64,000 bases of DNA from Theocolax elegans (GCA_026168455.1 CM047431.1:28399569-28463568), one strand, 5' to 3'; positions 37,001-48,397 are shown, counted from the first letter of the stretch. Made by a program: numbers and translations. The notes: generated by a model from the sequence alone, not told the origin.

Positions 37001-40000
37001 TTCAGCAGCACCTTCACTTATACTTCCTAAGTAGTGCTTAATTGCACCCATTCCTCCTCGTTGCGGTAATATATCCAGCAACACCGTCACTTATCATCCT
37101 AAGGAGTGCTTAATTGCACTTTTTCCTCCTCGTTGCGGTAAATTCTCCAGAAACACCGTCACTTATCCTTCCTAAGGAGTGCTTAATTGCACCCATTCCT
37201 CCTCGTTGCGGTAATATCTCCAGCAACACCGTCACTTATCCTTCCTAAGGAGTGCTTAATTGCACCCTTTTCTCCTTGTTGCGGTAAATGCTCCAGCAAC
37301 ACCGTCACTAATCCTTCCTAAAGAGTGCCTAATTGCACTCTTTCCTTCTCGTTGCGGTAAATGCTCCGGCAACAGGGTCACTTATCCTTCCTAAGGAGTG
37401 CTTAATTGCACCCATTCCTCCTCGTAGCGGTAAATGCTCCAGAAACACCGTCACTTATCCTTCCTAAGGAGCGCCATATTGCACACTTTCCTCCATGTTG
37501 CGGTAAATGTTCCAGCAACATTGTCACTTATCCTTCCTAAGGAGTGCTTAATTGCACCCTTTCCTCCTCGTTGCGGTAAATGCTCCAGCAACACCGTCAC
37601 TTATCCTTCCTAAGGAGTGCTTAATTGCACCCTTTCCTACTTGTTGCGGTAAATGTTTTGTCACTTATCCTTCCTAAGCAGTGCTTAATTGCACCATTTC
37701 CTCCTCGTAGCGGTAAATGCTCCAGAAACACCGTCACTTATCCTTCCTAAGGAGTGCTTAATTGCACCCTTTCCTCCTCGTTGCGGTAAATGCTCAGAAA
37801 CACCTGTCACTTATCCTCCTGAGGAGTGCTTAATTGCACCCATTCCTCCTCGTTGCGGTAAATGCTCCAGCAACACCGTCACTTATCCTTCCCTAAGGAG
37901 TGCTTAATTGCACCCTTCCTCCTTAATGCGGTAAATGTTCCAGCAACATTGTCACTTATCCTTCCTAAGGAGAGCTTAATTGCACCCTTTCCTCCTCGTT
38001 GCGGTAAATGCTCCAGCACACCGTCACTTATCCTTCCTAAGGAGTGCTTAATTGCACCTTTCCTCCTCGTTGCGGTAAATGCTCCAGCAACACCGTCACT
38101 TATCCTTCCTAAGGAGGCTTAATTGCACCCTTTTCTCCTCGTTGCGGTAAATGCTCCAGCAACACCGTCACTTATCCTTCTTAAGGAGTGCTTAATTGCA
38201 CTCTTTCCTCCTCGTTGCGGTAAATGCTTCAGCAACACCTTCACTTATCCTTCCTAAGGAGTGCTTATTGCACCCTTTCCTCCTCGTTGCGGTAAATGCT
38301 CCAGCAACCCGTCACTTATCCTTCCTAAGGAGTGCTTAATTGCACCCTTTCCTCCTCGTTGCGGTAAATGCTCCAGAAAACCGTCACTTATCCTTCCTAA
38401 GGAGTGCTTAATTGCACCTTTCCTCCTCGTTGCGGTAAATGCTCCAGCAACACCGTCACTTATCCTTCCTAAGGAGTGCTTAATTGCACCCATTCCTCTC
38501 GTTGCGGTAAATGTTCCAGCAACATGGTCACTTATCCTTCCTAAGGAGTGCTAATTGCACCCTTTTCTCCTCGTTGCGGTAAATGTTCCAGCAACATGTC
38601 ACTTATCCTTCCTAAGGAGTGCTTATTGCACCCTTTCCTCCTCGTTGCGGTAAATGCTCCAGCAACACGTCACTTATCCTTCCTAAGTGCTTAATTGCAC
38701 CTTTCCTCCTCGTTGCGGTAAATGCTCCAGAAACCGTCACTTATCCTTCCTAAGAGTGCTTAATTGCACCTATTCCTCCTCGCTGCGGTAAATGCTCCAG
38801 AAACCGTCACTTATCCTGCCTAAGGAGTGCTTAATTGCACCTTTCCTCCTTGTTGCGGTAAATGCTCCAGCAACACCGTCACTTATCTTCCTAAGGAGTG
38901 CTTAATTGCACCCTTTCCTCCTCGTTGCGGTAATATCTCCAGCAACACCGTCACTTATCCTTCCTAAGGAGTGCTTATTGCACCCTTACTCCTCGTAGCG
39001 GTACTGCTTCAGCAACACCGCCACTTACCTTCCTAAGGAGTGACTTAAATTGCACCCTTTCCTCCTCGTTGCGGAAAGATCCAGAAAACACCGTCACTTA
39101 TCTTCATAAGGCGTGCTAATTGGCACCCTTTTCTCCTCGTTGCGTAAATATCCCGCAACACCGCCACTTATCCTTCGTAAGGATGCTTAATTGCACTCTT
39201 TCCTCCTTCGTTGACGGTAAATGGCTTCACAAAACCGTCACTTATCCTTCCTTAAGGAAGTTCTTAAGTGCACCCTTTCCTCCTTCGCTTAGCGTAAATG
39301 CTTCCAGCAAACGCCTTGTAACTTATCCTTTCCTAAGGAGTGCTTAATTGCCCCCTTTCCTCCTTGTTGCGGTAAATTTTCCAAGCAACATTGTCACTTA
39401 TCCTTCCTAAGGAGTGCTTAATTGCACCTATTCCTCCTCGTTGCGGTAAATGCTCCAGCAACACCGTCAACTTATCCTTTCCTAAGGAGGTGCTTAATTG
39501 CACCCTTTCCTCCTTGTTGCGGCAAATGTTCCAGCAACATTGTCACTTATCCTTCCTAAGGAGTGCTTAATTGCACCCTTTCATCCTTGTTGCGGTAAAT
39601 GTTCCAGGAACATTGTCACTTATCCTTCCTAAGGAGAGCTTAATTGCACCTATTCCTCCTCGCTGCGGTAATTTCTCCAGCAACACCGTCACTTATCCTA
39701 CCTAAGGAGTGCTTAATTGCACCCTTTCCTTCTCGTTGCGGTAAATGCTCCAGAAACACCGTCACTTATCCTTCCTAAGGAGTGCTTAATTGCACCCTTT
39801 CCTCCTCGTTGCGGTAAATGCTCCAGAAACACCGTTACTTATCCTTCCTAAGGAGTGCTTAATTGCACCCTTTCCTCCTCGTTGCGGTAAATGCTCCAGA
39901 ATCACCGTCACTTATCCTTCCTAAGGAGTGCTTAATTGCACCCTTTTCTCCTCGTTGCGGTAAATGCTCCAGCAACACCGTCACTTATCCTTCCTAAGGA

Positions 40001-40215
40001 GTGCTTAATTGCACCCTTTCCTCCTCATTGCGGTAAATGTTTCAGCAACACCGTCATTTATCCTTCCTAAGGAGTGCTTAATTGCACCCTTTCCTCCTCG
40101 TTGCGGTAAACGCTTCAGCAACACCGTCACTTATCCTTCCTAAGGAGTGCTTAATTGCACCCTTTCCTCCTCGTTGCGGTAAATGCTCCAGCAACACCGT
40201 CACTTATCCTTCCTA
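19057..40215. repeat. 21.2-kb satellite array of a 73-bp unit (about 290 copies)
   Basis: The unit is 73 bp and is marked by CCTTCCTAAGGAGTGCTTAA, then TTGCACCCTTTCCTCCTCGT, TGCGGTAAATGCTCCAG and an ACACCGTCACTTAT join. It includes two near-palindromes, TCCTAAGGA and GTGCTTAATTGCAC. Variants (CCTTGTTGCGG with GTTCCAGCAACATTG, CGTTGTGGTAAA with ATTATCAC, AGCACCTATTTCTCC, GCTACAG) recur in the same order, giving a higher-order structure of about 1.2-1.5 kb. The array is GC-richer than its flanks. Because 73 is not a multiple of 3, the many open frames in it are chance. It lies inside the Gypsy element. Confidence 0.97.
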
Positions 40216-42015
40216 GGTACCATTCAAATTGTAAACCTATATAAAAAATTACAACTGAACTCACCTTGATTCTAGTAATTCTGTTAATTAGTCATACTTT
40301 GTTAAGGGCGAGCAGGTATAAATATATAAGGAAAGTTTAGCATACTAGAAAAGAAAAAAAAATCTATAACTAGGCTCATGGACGTAGGAGAATCAGTACA
40401 ACAAAATAGTGATTCAAAAGAAACGAGAAGAGGAAGGAAAAGAAAGATTTGACCAACATTAATAATTAAAAAAAAAAGTTGAAAACTTCATTAATTAAAG
40501 TAATTAAAAAAAGTAAACTCACAAATAGTATCAATTCACATGACGGATAAATCATCGATTCAATTTCAAATTTCATAATTCAAAATTCAACTATTAATAA
40601 AAATAATAATTAAAATTATACAATTTAGTGTTTATGCCAATGTAGTTCATACTAGTGTTCAATCTAATACTTTATTCATAAGTAATGATTTAGGCAATCA
40701 ATGTATATAAAAAAAAGGTTTAAAAAAATAAAACAACACTTATTTTCATACGATTAATTCCATACTATTATTCAATTTTTAGATAGAACTAATAATATAA
40801 AACCTAAGACAGGCACATTAGAAGATTTTCCTCTTATTTATAAACAATATGTATGCTAATTGTTTCGAATGGTGTAAAAAAAACATACATAACAAATAAA
40901 TTTTAAAATTTTATAAAGCGATTCAGGATATACAATAATAATTGATACAGATAAATAATATTTTTTGCATGTTTATATTACCAATAATACAATGTGTAAA
41001 AAAAAAAGAAATACAAAAATAATATAATTAGTAGTAAAATTCTGGTGTATTTATTTAATTATTATTCGAAATTAATTTTTCTTCATTTACTTGAACATAA
41101 CAAATAAGTTTCTACAGTTTCTAGTTTAAATAAAATCAAGAAAATGACGAATATTTAAACTATTCCTATATATATAGAAATAAAAAGAGTGTAAATTAGT
41201 CATTCTAACGTGAAACATAATGGAATCAAGCGAATAAAAACAAACGTTGCTGCCATAATTCTATGATGCGCAAGCATCGGGCAGTTCCGTAACTGTTTGG
41301 GTTATTCCGTCATACCGTTTATTCAGTGTAGTCTACTCTTTCTCCCAAGATATAGCAGCATGGTTCTATATGGCCCTACTTAGCCTACTCTATTTTCGCA
41401 CTGTCACTTATGTATTGCTCATTTTATTTTTTCAATTGTGTCGACTGTATCTTTTTCTTATGAAACTAAATTAACTATTTCTCTATTATATATTATATTA
41501 TATTAAAAGTGAATCTTTGTTTATAATGGCTGAAAGGAAAATTCTAAAAAAAATAAAAAGAAGTCAAAAGAATTATGGGTTCGTTTTATTTTGGTGGAGA
41601 GAGGGAGCGAAGAAAATTAATTTTTCTTTACTCCTAATCCTTTTATAAAAAAAATATATAAATATGTTATTAAGATAGGATGTACTAACATTGTTCACAT
41701 TGAAGGGAGAATCTATATTGCATAAGAATACGAAATTTTTTTTCTTCTCTTCAACAATTCGTAACAGTAGAATTATTAATTGAACAAATATAAAAAAAAA
41801 GTAAACTAATATTTAACTGTTTTGTTTAACTTTTTAGAAAATATATATGTAAGCATACAAATATTAAAGAAGAAAATTGAATATTTTGTAAAAAAAAATG
41901 TGGCTACGAGAACAAAAAATGCTAATAACATATATTTTTAACATGACTTGATGTGTACTAAAAATTAGGAGTACAACCTAAAGATAAATAAATTTTTTTT
42001 ATAAAAAAAGCATAC
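40216..42015. other. AT-rich spacer, no gene seen
   Basis: About 1.8 kb of A/T-rich sequence with many poly-A runs. A more balanced stretch at about 41240-41420 was examined and gives no recognisable protein or RNA. No repeat partner is visible. Confidence 0.5.
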
Positions 42016-42285
42016 CTGACCGTATCCTCGTGAGCACACGTGGATTATCCCGACCGTTTCTTCGTGAGCACACGTAGATTATCCCGACCGCACCCTCGTG
42101 AGCACACGTGGGCTATCCCGACCGTATCCTCGTGAGCACACGTGGATTATCCCGACCGTATCTTCGTGAGCACACGTAGATTATCCTGACCGTGTCCTCG
42201 TAAGCACACGTGGATTATTCCGACCGCATCTCCGTGAACATACATACTAGCCCGAACCGTATTGCCGTACGAGCATACACGATAA
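42016..42285. repeat. 34-bp minisatellite, about 8 copies
   Basis: Units start GACCGTATCC at 42018, 42052, 42086, 42120, 42154, 42188 and 42222, exactly 34 bp apart, and the last copies decay. Each unit contains TCGTGAGCACACGTGGATTA; the CACGTG or CACGTA core is an E-box-like palindrome. The copies are far more GC-rich than the flanks. Confidence 0.92.
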
Positions 42286-42356
42286 CCGTTAGTTGCGTCA
42301 GTTTAGGAAACTAGTTATAAGACAGCGTTGTAAAGTTCGTAGATCGCGTAATCCTA

Positions 42357-42412
42357 TTTTAAATTAAGGAGGATCCCGTTTTGGACGTTCTATTTTACGT
42401 GACTATTTTATT
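42357..42412. repeat. dispersed repeat, copy 1
   Basis: AAATTAAGGAGGATCCCGTT and GGACGTTCT followed by GACTATTTTA recur at 57702-57775. The two copies share both ends of the motif with different middles, suggesting parts of one repeat family. Confidence 0.6.
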
Positions 42413-42440
42413 ATTAATTAGAAGGTCATTTTTATGAATC

Positions 42441-42935
42441 TGACAATTTTTTTTGTCATATTTAGACATTTTGGCATGTCGGCTTTCCAGTAGACGATGT
42501 CCGGATGACCTGGAGGTTACCCTGACCACCTGGACATCGTCTCCAGGAAATGACAATTTTTTTTGTCATATTTAGACATTTTGGCATGTTGGCTTTCCAG
42601 TAGACGATGTCCGGATGACCTGGAGGTCACCCTGACCACCTGGACATCGTCTCCAGGAAGTGACAATTTTTTTATCATATTTAGACATTTTGGCATGTCG
42701 GCTTTCCAGTAGACGATGTCCGGATGACCTGGAGGTCATCCTGACCACCTGGACATCGTCTCCAGGAAGTGACAATTTTTTTTGTCATATTTAGGCATTT
42801 TGGCATGTCGGCTTTCCAGTAGACGATGTCCGGATGACCTGGAGGTCACCCTGACCACCTGGACATCGTCTCCAGGAAGTGACAATTTCTTTTTTCATAT
42901 TTAGACATTTTGGCATGTCAGCTTTCCAGTAGACT
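42441..42935. repeat. 110-bp tandem repeat with internal hairpin, 4.5 copies
   Basis: Units start TGACAATTTTTTT at 42441, 42551, 42661, 42770 and 42880. Each full unit contains GACGATGTCC and its exact reverse complement GGACATCGTC about 30 bp apart, with further complementary blocks (CAGGTGGTCAGG against CCTGGAGGTCACC) inside. Every unit can thus form a strong hairpin. The fifth copy stops in the middle, at CCAGTAGAC. Copies differ by only a few bases. Confidence 0.93.
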
Positions 42936-43305
42936 TTTCACCTTTCTTTCAAATCGAATCTGCCTGATCTTAACTTTTTGCCGAATACAGCTTTGAGTAT
43001 CTACCTTTAATTATTTCCGTGTTATAAGCGATCAAACATAAGGATATTTTCTGCACAATTTTTGATTAATCACGTATAACTTGAAATTATAATTTGAATG
43101 GATTTTTCCATATTTTTGTACTAGAAAGCATGTCCCTTACATAAAATCAAAATCCATTTTCCAAAGTTGAAATACTATATTTATGAATCAGTTTCTTCTC
43201 TCTAGTAGCCTTTTAGCAGCCGGCGGACGCAAAAGTGCTTTATTCAACGTACGAATTTAATAAACAATAAAGGCTCATTATCATATCTGCTCTCCAGAAT
43301 TAGCG
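42936..43305. other. AT-rich spacer with a solitary relative of the 49.2-kb palindrome end
   Basis: At about 43085-43160 the sequence TATTTTTGTA, AAAGCATGT, AAAATCCATTTTCCAAAG resembles the outer end of the palindrome at 49140-49205. No other feature was recognised. Confidence 0.35.
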
Positions 43306-43376
43306 CAATGGTGCATGCGTGCGTCCATGCGTGTGCGTGCGTGTGCGTGCGTATGCGTGTGTGGGCATGCGTGGCC
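43306..43376. repeat. GTGC/GTGT-rich microsatellite
   Basis: An irregular run of GTGCGT, GCATGC and GTGTG words of about 65 bp. Confidence 0.8.
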
Positions 43377-43565
43377 ACGTAAAAAAATATACCTTCGTAT
43401 GAACTTTATATAAAGTTTAAACGATGTTTTCCAACGAGATATTCCCGAACTTGATTAGATATTTATTTAAAGTTTATCTAAATTAAAATAAATGATTTTT
43501 ATAAGTTTACATATTTTATACAAACCTATAAAATTTTTAAATTATTAAAAAAACATAAAAGAAAC

Positions 43566-43648
43566 ATTTTCTTATCGGTGATTCACACCTCCGATCTGTA
43601 ACTCCGGAGGCTGACTCTCTACCAACTGAGCTATTTTATTGTTTCTGT
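43566..43648 (-). ncRNA. tRNA-like sequence, minus-strand partner
   Basis: Reverse complement of the unit at 43723-43803 with several substitutions. The box A side (TAGCTCAGTTGGTAGAG) is perfect, while the box B side is damaged (TTCAC in place of TTCGAA when read on plus). Transcription would run left. Confidence 0.5.
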
Positions 43649-43722
43649 TATTTCATTACATTTAGGTTATAATGTTCAAATCATGTTTCAATTGTTCTTT
43701 ATAATCTGAATTCAATTTAATG

Positions 43723-43803
43723 ATAGAAACAATAAAATAGCTCAGTTGGTAGAGAATCAACCTCTGGAGTTAAAGATCGGAGGTTCGAATCACCGATCAG
43801 AAA
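43723..43803 (+). ncRNA. tRNA-like sequence, plus-strand partner
   Basis: It contains TAGCTCAGTTGGTAGAG (consensus box A) and GGAGGTTCGAATC (box B with one mismatch) at tRNA spacing, followed within about 15 bp by a T-rich stretch able to end Pol III transcription. The acceptor stem does not pair (AATAAAA at the 5' side), and the T stem pairs only if shifted (ATCGG with CCGAT). It is therefore tRNA-derived rather than a working tRNA. Confidence 0.55.
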
Positions 43804-43984
43804 ATATTTTTTTAATTTTTTTGAATAACTTAAAAATGTTTTAGGTTTATATAAAGTATTTTAAACTAATAAAAAATAGATATTATAATTTAGATAAACT
43901 TTATATAAATGTCTAATCAAGTTCGGAAATGTCTCGAAAAAAAAGAGCAGTTTTTAATCATTTTCACATTCTCTTAAGCAGACA

Positions 43985-44340
43985 TCAAAATGACCTATTT
44001 TACTGGCTTCTGATAAAATGGTAGGCCAACATTTTTTCGATAACAAATAGACCAATTCGTCTGAAATCTTGAGAACTTTTCAAAAGTTCAAAAAGGAAGG
44101 GAGGATCAAACAGTAATCGCAACATTAAACATGTTTATAATGAATTTTTATTTGCTCATAATAAGATTAACGGTTTTTAGTTATTTTCAATACTATATTA
44201 ATTTTCAAAATTTTAATGTGTTGTTACTCTATCTTTTTGTATTTTTATAAGCCATTAAAATTTCAGACGAATCGGTCTATCCGTTTTCAAGAAAACTTTG
44301 CCTTACAATTTTATCAAAATACAAGTAAAATATTAGCTTT
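43985..44340. repeat. inverted-repeat element (GATAAAATGGTA family)
   Basis: The arm at about 44014-44068 (GATAAAATGGTAGGCCAACA, AATAGACCAATTCGTCTGAA) returns inverted at 44266-44322. A single arm copy is also present at about 57308-57400. Non-coding. Confidence 0.65.
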
Positions 44341-46380
44341 ATAAAAAATGTTCAAGAACAAAACACATTTTTTCGTAAAGTTAACAAATTTCATTACAAA
44401 GTATGAAATAACGTTGTTTAACAAAAGCCGCTATTTTGATAAAATTAGGAAGAAACAAAAGTTTAATACCTAGATTTTATAAACATCAGATTTTCGGATC
44501 GCGATTTTTGTCGGTAATATAATTATTTAAATTCAGGAACAACAACAAAAATCCTATCTTATAATTGAGTAAGCGCTCGAATCGAAAATCACTAATCTTG
44601 ATCTCGAAATTCGAATTTGATCATCAATTGTCTTAAAAATTTTAAAGGGGTTAATCAAATAAGAAGTTAAATAATCGAAGAAAATTGCAGTAGGCGCGCG
44701 TAGCGCGCTCGAATCCACTTGTTAATTTAAAAATAAAATATACATCAAATTTTAAATGTTGTTTCTAAAAAGTCGAAATTATTAAAGTAATCAAATTCTT
44801 TTTACAAAATAAGTGGCTGATTCTGAGAGAGCACGTTCGAAAACTTTCTACGTAAGATTTGGACAAAAATAACTTTATTTTCACAATATAATTAGGTACT
44901 TGAAAATGTGTACACAAAAGTAGGCATTTACGCGTTAATAGTTTTAGTGGCGCAATTTCTCATTACTTAAGTTTAAGAACTATATGCATTCTTATTTAGT
45001 ATTTATGAAATAGAATATTAAATTTATACTAATTATATTTAGTTCACTAAATTAATTCGTTTTTAGCCAAAACACTCTAAATTTTTTTATGTTCGTTCAA
45101 CGATCTACTTCTTGCTTTGAATACTTTTTGTATCAAATCTATTAAATTAATTTGGCTACCTGTACTTTTCTTGCTACCATTAGAAAGTACAAACCTTTAA
45201 CTTTAATACCTCGTTTATACATTAATATATGCAGCGTTTCTGTACATGAAAGTATTGATAATAGTAACCAAACTGGTGACATAACTGTTCACCTATATAC
45301 ACAGGGTATATACCGAAAGAATTTTAAATATTTTTTATTTTAAAATTTGTTCGGCAATCGGGGTCAGGAATGATTCCATAACATTTGTTAGAGTTTTAAG
45401 AACCTAATAAATTTCTTTCACAATAATATCCAGTAGTTTGAGTTGATGGAAAACTACCTTTAAAATAGAAATTTTAAGCTTTACTTTTAAAAAATTGACC
45501 CCCTTTCAGCAATTTTTACCTAAAGTATCGATCTTCGAATTTGCGCCTTTTTAGTGAAGATTAAGTGTTGCGTTAATTTTGTTGCCGAGTGTATGTAACC
45601 GGTTATGCAATACATTTTTTTAAATAAATAAAATATGTAAATTTAAAAAATGTTTACAGGTAATATTATTTCTGAGCTTGCAACCTTATTCGGTTACTAC
45701 TAAATTGTTCGATCTAGTGGCATACACCTATACTAAATGATAAAAAGGTTAGTTTAACGAAATTTAAAATGGTGCCCACCAAAATAGCCTTGTTTGCCCA
45801 TAATAAAATTTAATAAGGGTACACTTTGCAAAAACATTTTATTTAAAAAAAAATAAATTATAAAAGGGCTTAGTATTGGTAAAAAAATACGTGTTGTATT
45901 TTACCGAATTTTTCAAAATATTTTTTGTATTTTTAAAAAATGATTAAATAAACATAATTAAATCATCGAAAAATTCTTAAAAAATACACGCATGTTTTTT
46001 GACTAATCTTGAGTACTTTTTGATATAAATTGTTTCTTTTCGTGCACACAATTGGTTCAAAAGGAAAGTTGGTCCAAGCGACACATTATTTGTATAATGA
46101 CGGGTCACAAAAATTTGAATTATACCTTTACAAACTCTCTGTGATATGACTAACACAATTTTGTATTTCTTAAATTTTTATTAACTTTGACTGCTTTTTG
46201 CTTAACTGGTGTTATGGGTGCTGTATTCAATTATTAATTTATTTATTTATTTCTTTATTGATCAGAAATATGATGTTATATATGGCTGATTCAAAGAAGA
46301 AAGGTGAACTAAGTTTTATAACCTCAATCTTAGTGAAAATTCATACTCCGATGTTTGCTACTTGCTTATGCCTTTGATTA
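44341..46380. other. AT-rich spacer, no gene seen
   Basis: About 2 kb without recognisable genes. A GC palindrome-like word (GGCGCGCGTAGCGCGC) lies at about 44694-44709. A 63-codon frame at 45152-45343 has no family features and is not called. Confidence 0.5.
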
Positions 46381-46382
46381 TA

Positions 46383-48129
46383 CCCGGTCGAAAAAAAATA
46401 AGTGAAAATTTAATTAAAAAATTTACTTAAAAATTTAGTTAAAAAGGTAGCTATTATCAGTTAAATTTTCAATTACAAGGATTCAAATTTTTCAGAATAA
46501 TATTTAATTAAAAATTTGATTATTGTTAGCTATATTTTTAACTGAATATTTAAGTAAATGTTTTGTTGTCCTTAAAACAAAAATGCAGTTGAAAATTCAG
46601 TTAATTAAATATTTAATTGAAAATGTAACTATTATTAAGTAAATTTTTAATTATATAATTTGGTTATTATTATCTATATTTTTAACTGAATATTTAACTA
46701 ACTATTTAGTTGTACTGAAAACAAAAATATAGTTAAAAATTTAATTAATACACAGTTTACGAAATTTAATTATTATCACCGGAATATTTAATTAAGCATT
46801 AAATTGAAAATGCCAACGTTGTGACAACGTTGTCGCGACGTTATTTTAGCAACATTCCAACGTTATGAAAGTTGCCACGTGGGAAATGTTCGCTGCTCTT
46901 CAACGTTACTTTGAATTAGACTATACTAATTAAATTACCAGTTAAGTATGAGCATTTATGCTTCCAAATCCAACGATTTAGCACGATCTGAATAAGGTAT
47001 TGATCGCATTTTGATTTGCTTAAGCAGTTGTATTATAAAAACACTTACATATATCGCAAATATGGCCGAATTTCGAAAGAGCGGAAAAAACTCATCAGAA
47101 ATGATATTTTCGAATCGAACTGTTGAATTTTTCTTTAAGAAACAGATAGTTGAACGGGAAAAACAATTTGGGACGTTTTGGTTAAAGCTATTTTTATATA
47201 AATACTATTATTACTAATTTATATTTCACTTTTTTCAGCTTTACAAAAGTATTTATAAAAAATTTAAAATAATCGTTTAAAAAAATTAAAAAGTTATAAT
47301 AATTATTAATCAATTTAAACAAATTATTAAGTTTATTATTATAACAGTGAATTATTTTGTAGAATAAACCATTTTTATAATGGGTTTGACAGAAGAACAA
47401 AATTAATTGTAACCTTCATAACACTTTGACATTGTTGCTAAATTAATGTTGGCACAACGTTTCCGCAACGTTGAATGTTGTTAGGAATAGCCGAAAGATA
47501 TAACTCGAAACTAATGGAGGTAAACAGTCAAACAGATATTTAAACGAACAATTGTTTTTGTAGATCAATGTAAAATATTTAAGTTTAAATATCGGTTTGA
47601 CTGTTTACCTCCAATTATTTTCAAGTTATATCTTTCGGCTATTTCTAACAACATTCAACGTTGTTGGAATGCTGCTACAATAACGTCGCGACAACGTTGT
47701 CACAACGTTGGCATCTTCAATTTAATACTTAATTAAATATTCCGGTGATAATAATTATATTTCGTAAACGGTGTACTAATTAAATTTTTAACTATATTTT
47801 TGTTTTCAGTACAACTAAATAGTTAAATATTCTGTTAAAAATATAGATAATAATAACCAAATTATATAATTAAAAATTTACTTAATAATATACAATTTCA
47901 ATTAAATATTTAATTAACTGAATTTTCAACTGCATTTTTGTTTTAAGGGCAACAAAACATTTACTTAAATATTCAGTTAAAAATATAAATAATCAAATTT
48001 TTAATTAAATATTATTCTGAAAAATTTGAATCCTTGTAAGTGAAAATTTGACTGATGATAGCTACCTTTTTAACTAAATTTTTAAGTAAATTTTTTAGTT
48101 AAATTTTCACTTATTTTTTTTCGACCGGG
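46383..48129. mobile_element. 1.75-kb TIR element with arms of about 480 bp and a captured Helitron 5' end
   Basis: The ends CCCGGTCGAAAAAAAATAAG and their reverse complement close the element, with TA on both sides. The arms run 46383-46873 and 47655-48129 and contain runs of ATTTAATTAA-like words and several AACGTT palindromes. The core contains a block (46911-47412) almost identical to 49314-49821, the region just upstream of and including the first codons of the Helitron Ulp1 gene. A second small inverted repeat (about 47480-47545 against 47595-47670) lies inside. No transposase is encoded, so it is non-autonomous. Confidence 0.8.
46911..47412 (+). repeat. captured copy of the Helitron 5' region
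   Basis: Starts TTGAATTAGACTATACTAAT and ends in ATGGGTTTGACAGAAGAAC, matching 49314-49821 with very few differences. The copy includes the ATG and the first few codons of the protease domain gene and then leaves it. A 68-codon frame inside both copies is short, lies upstream of the protease start and is probably untranslated. Confidence 0.9.
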
Positions 48130-48397
48130 TAGAGCGACATATCAGAGATAGTATGGAAATTTTGCGAAATGTCACGCATGTGTATTAACTTGACCAAATA
48201 GTAAAAAATTATACGTATGCATACATAAACTTGCAAAGTTGTAAAACCTTGGTGTAATAAATGATTGTTTCAATAAAGGTATAGCCTGATGAGGATGGAG
48301 GACTTTTATCGAAACGTCGCCAATTAAATAAATTAAATGGTTTGTTCACTATAAATCGAAAAAATCACCTTGTTTTGAACTAACTAGGAGAGGCCAT
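48130..48397. other. spacer with hammerhead-like motif
   Basis: AT-rich; the only structured signal is the hammerhead-like core at 48296-48325. Confidence 0.4.
48296..48325 (+). ncRNA. hammerhead-ribozyme-like core
   Basis: CTGATGA is followed by 18 nt and then GAAACGTCGCC. The spacing fits CUGAUGA, stem II, GAAA, but stem II is weak (one or two pairs), so this is probably a decayed copy. It resembles the CTGATGA...GAAACGT motif of hammerheads linked to Penelope-like elements. Confidence 0.35.

Larger units (their letters stand above)
43435..43936. mobile_element. 502-bp palindromic element carrying two divergent tRNA-like sequences
   Basis: The ends CGAGATATTCCCGAACTTGA (left) and the reverse complement of TCAAGTTCGG-AATGTCTCG (right) match, and the similarity continues inward through AT-rich arms to two tRNA-like units facing away from each other around a short centre near 43687. 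It resembles a foldback element whose arms each took up, or evolved around, a tRNA-derived sequence. Confidence 0.8.

Noticed and set aside
19441..39347. Dozens of open frames of 60-105 codons with LILPKECLIAPFPPRCGKC-like peptides, on both strands
   Set aside because: They follow the satellite. The 73-bp unit is not a multiple of 3, so the frame cycles over three units, and the same DNA is open on both strands. No start context or conserved length.
19057..40215. CRISPR-like array
   Set aside because: Repeats are directly abutting 73-bp units with no unique spacers, and the locus is eukaryotic.
42572..42775. 67-codon minus-strand frame with repeated SRSSGHRLLESRHAKMSKYDKK-like text
   Set aside because: Produced by the 110-bp tandem repeat; nothing outside the repeat supports it.
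45152..45343. 63-codon frame
   Set aside because: No homology seen, AT-rich surroundings and no splice or promoter context.
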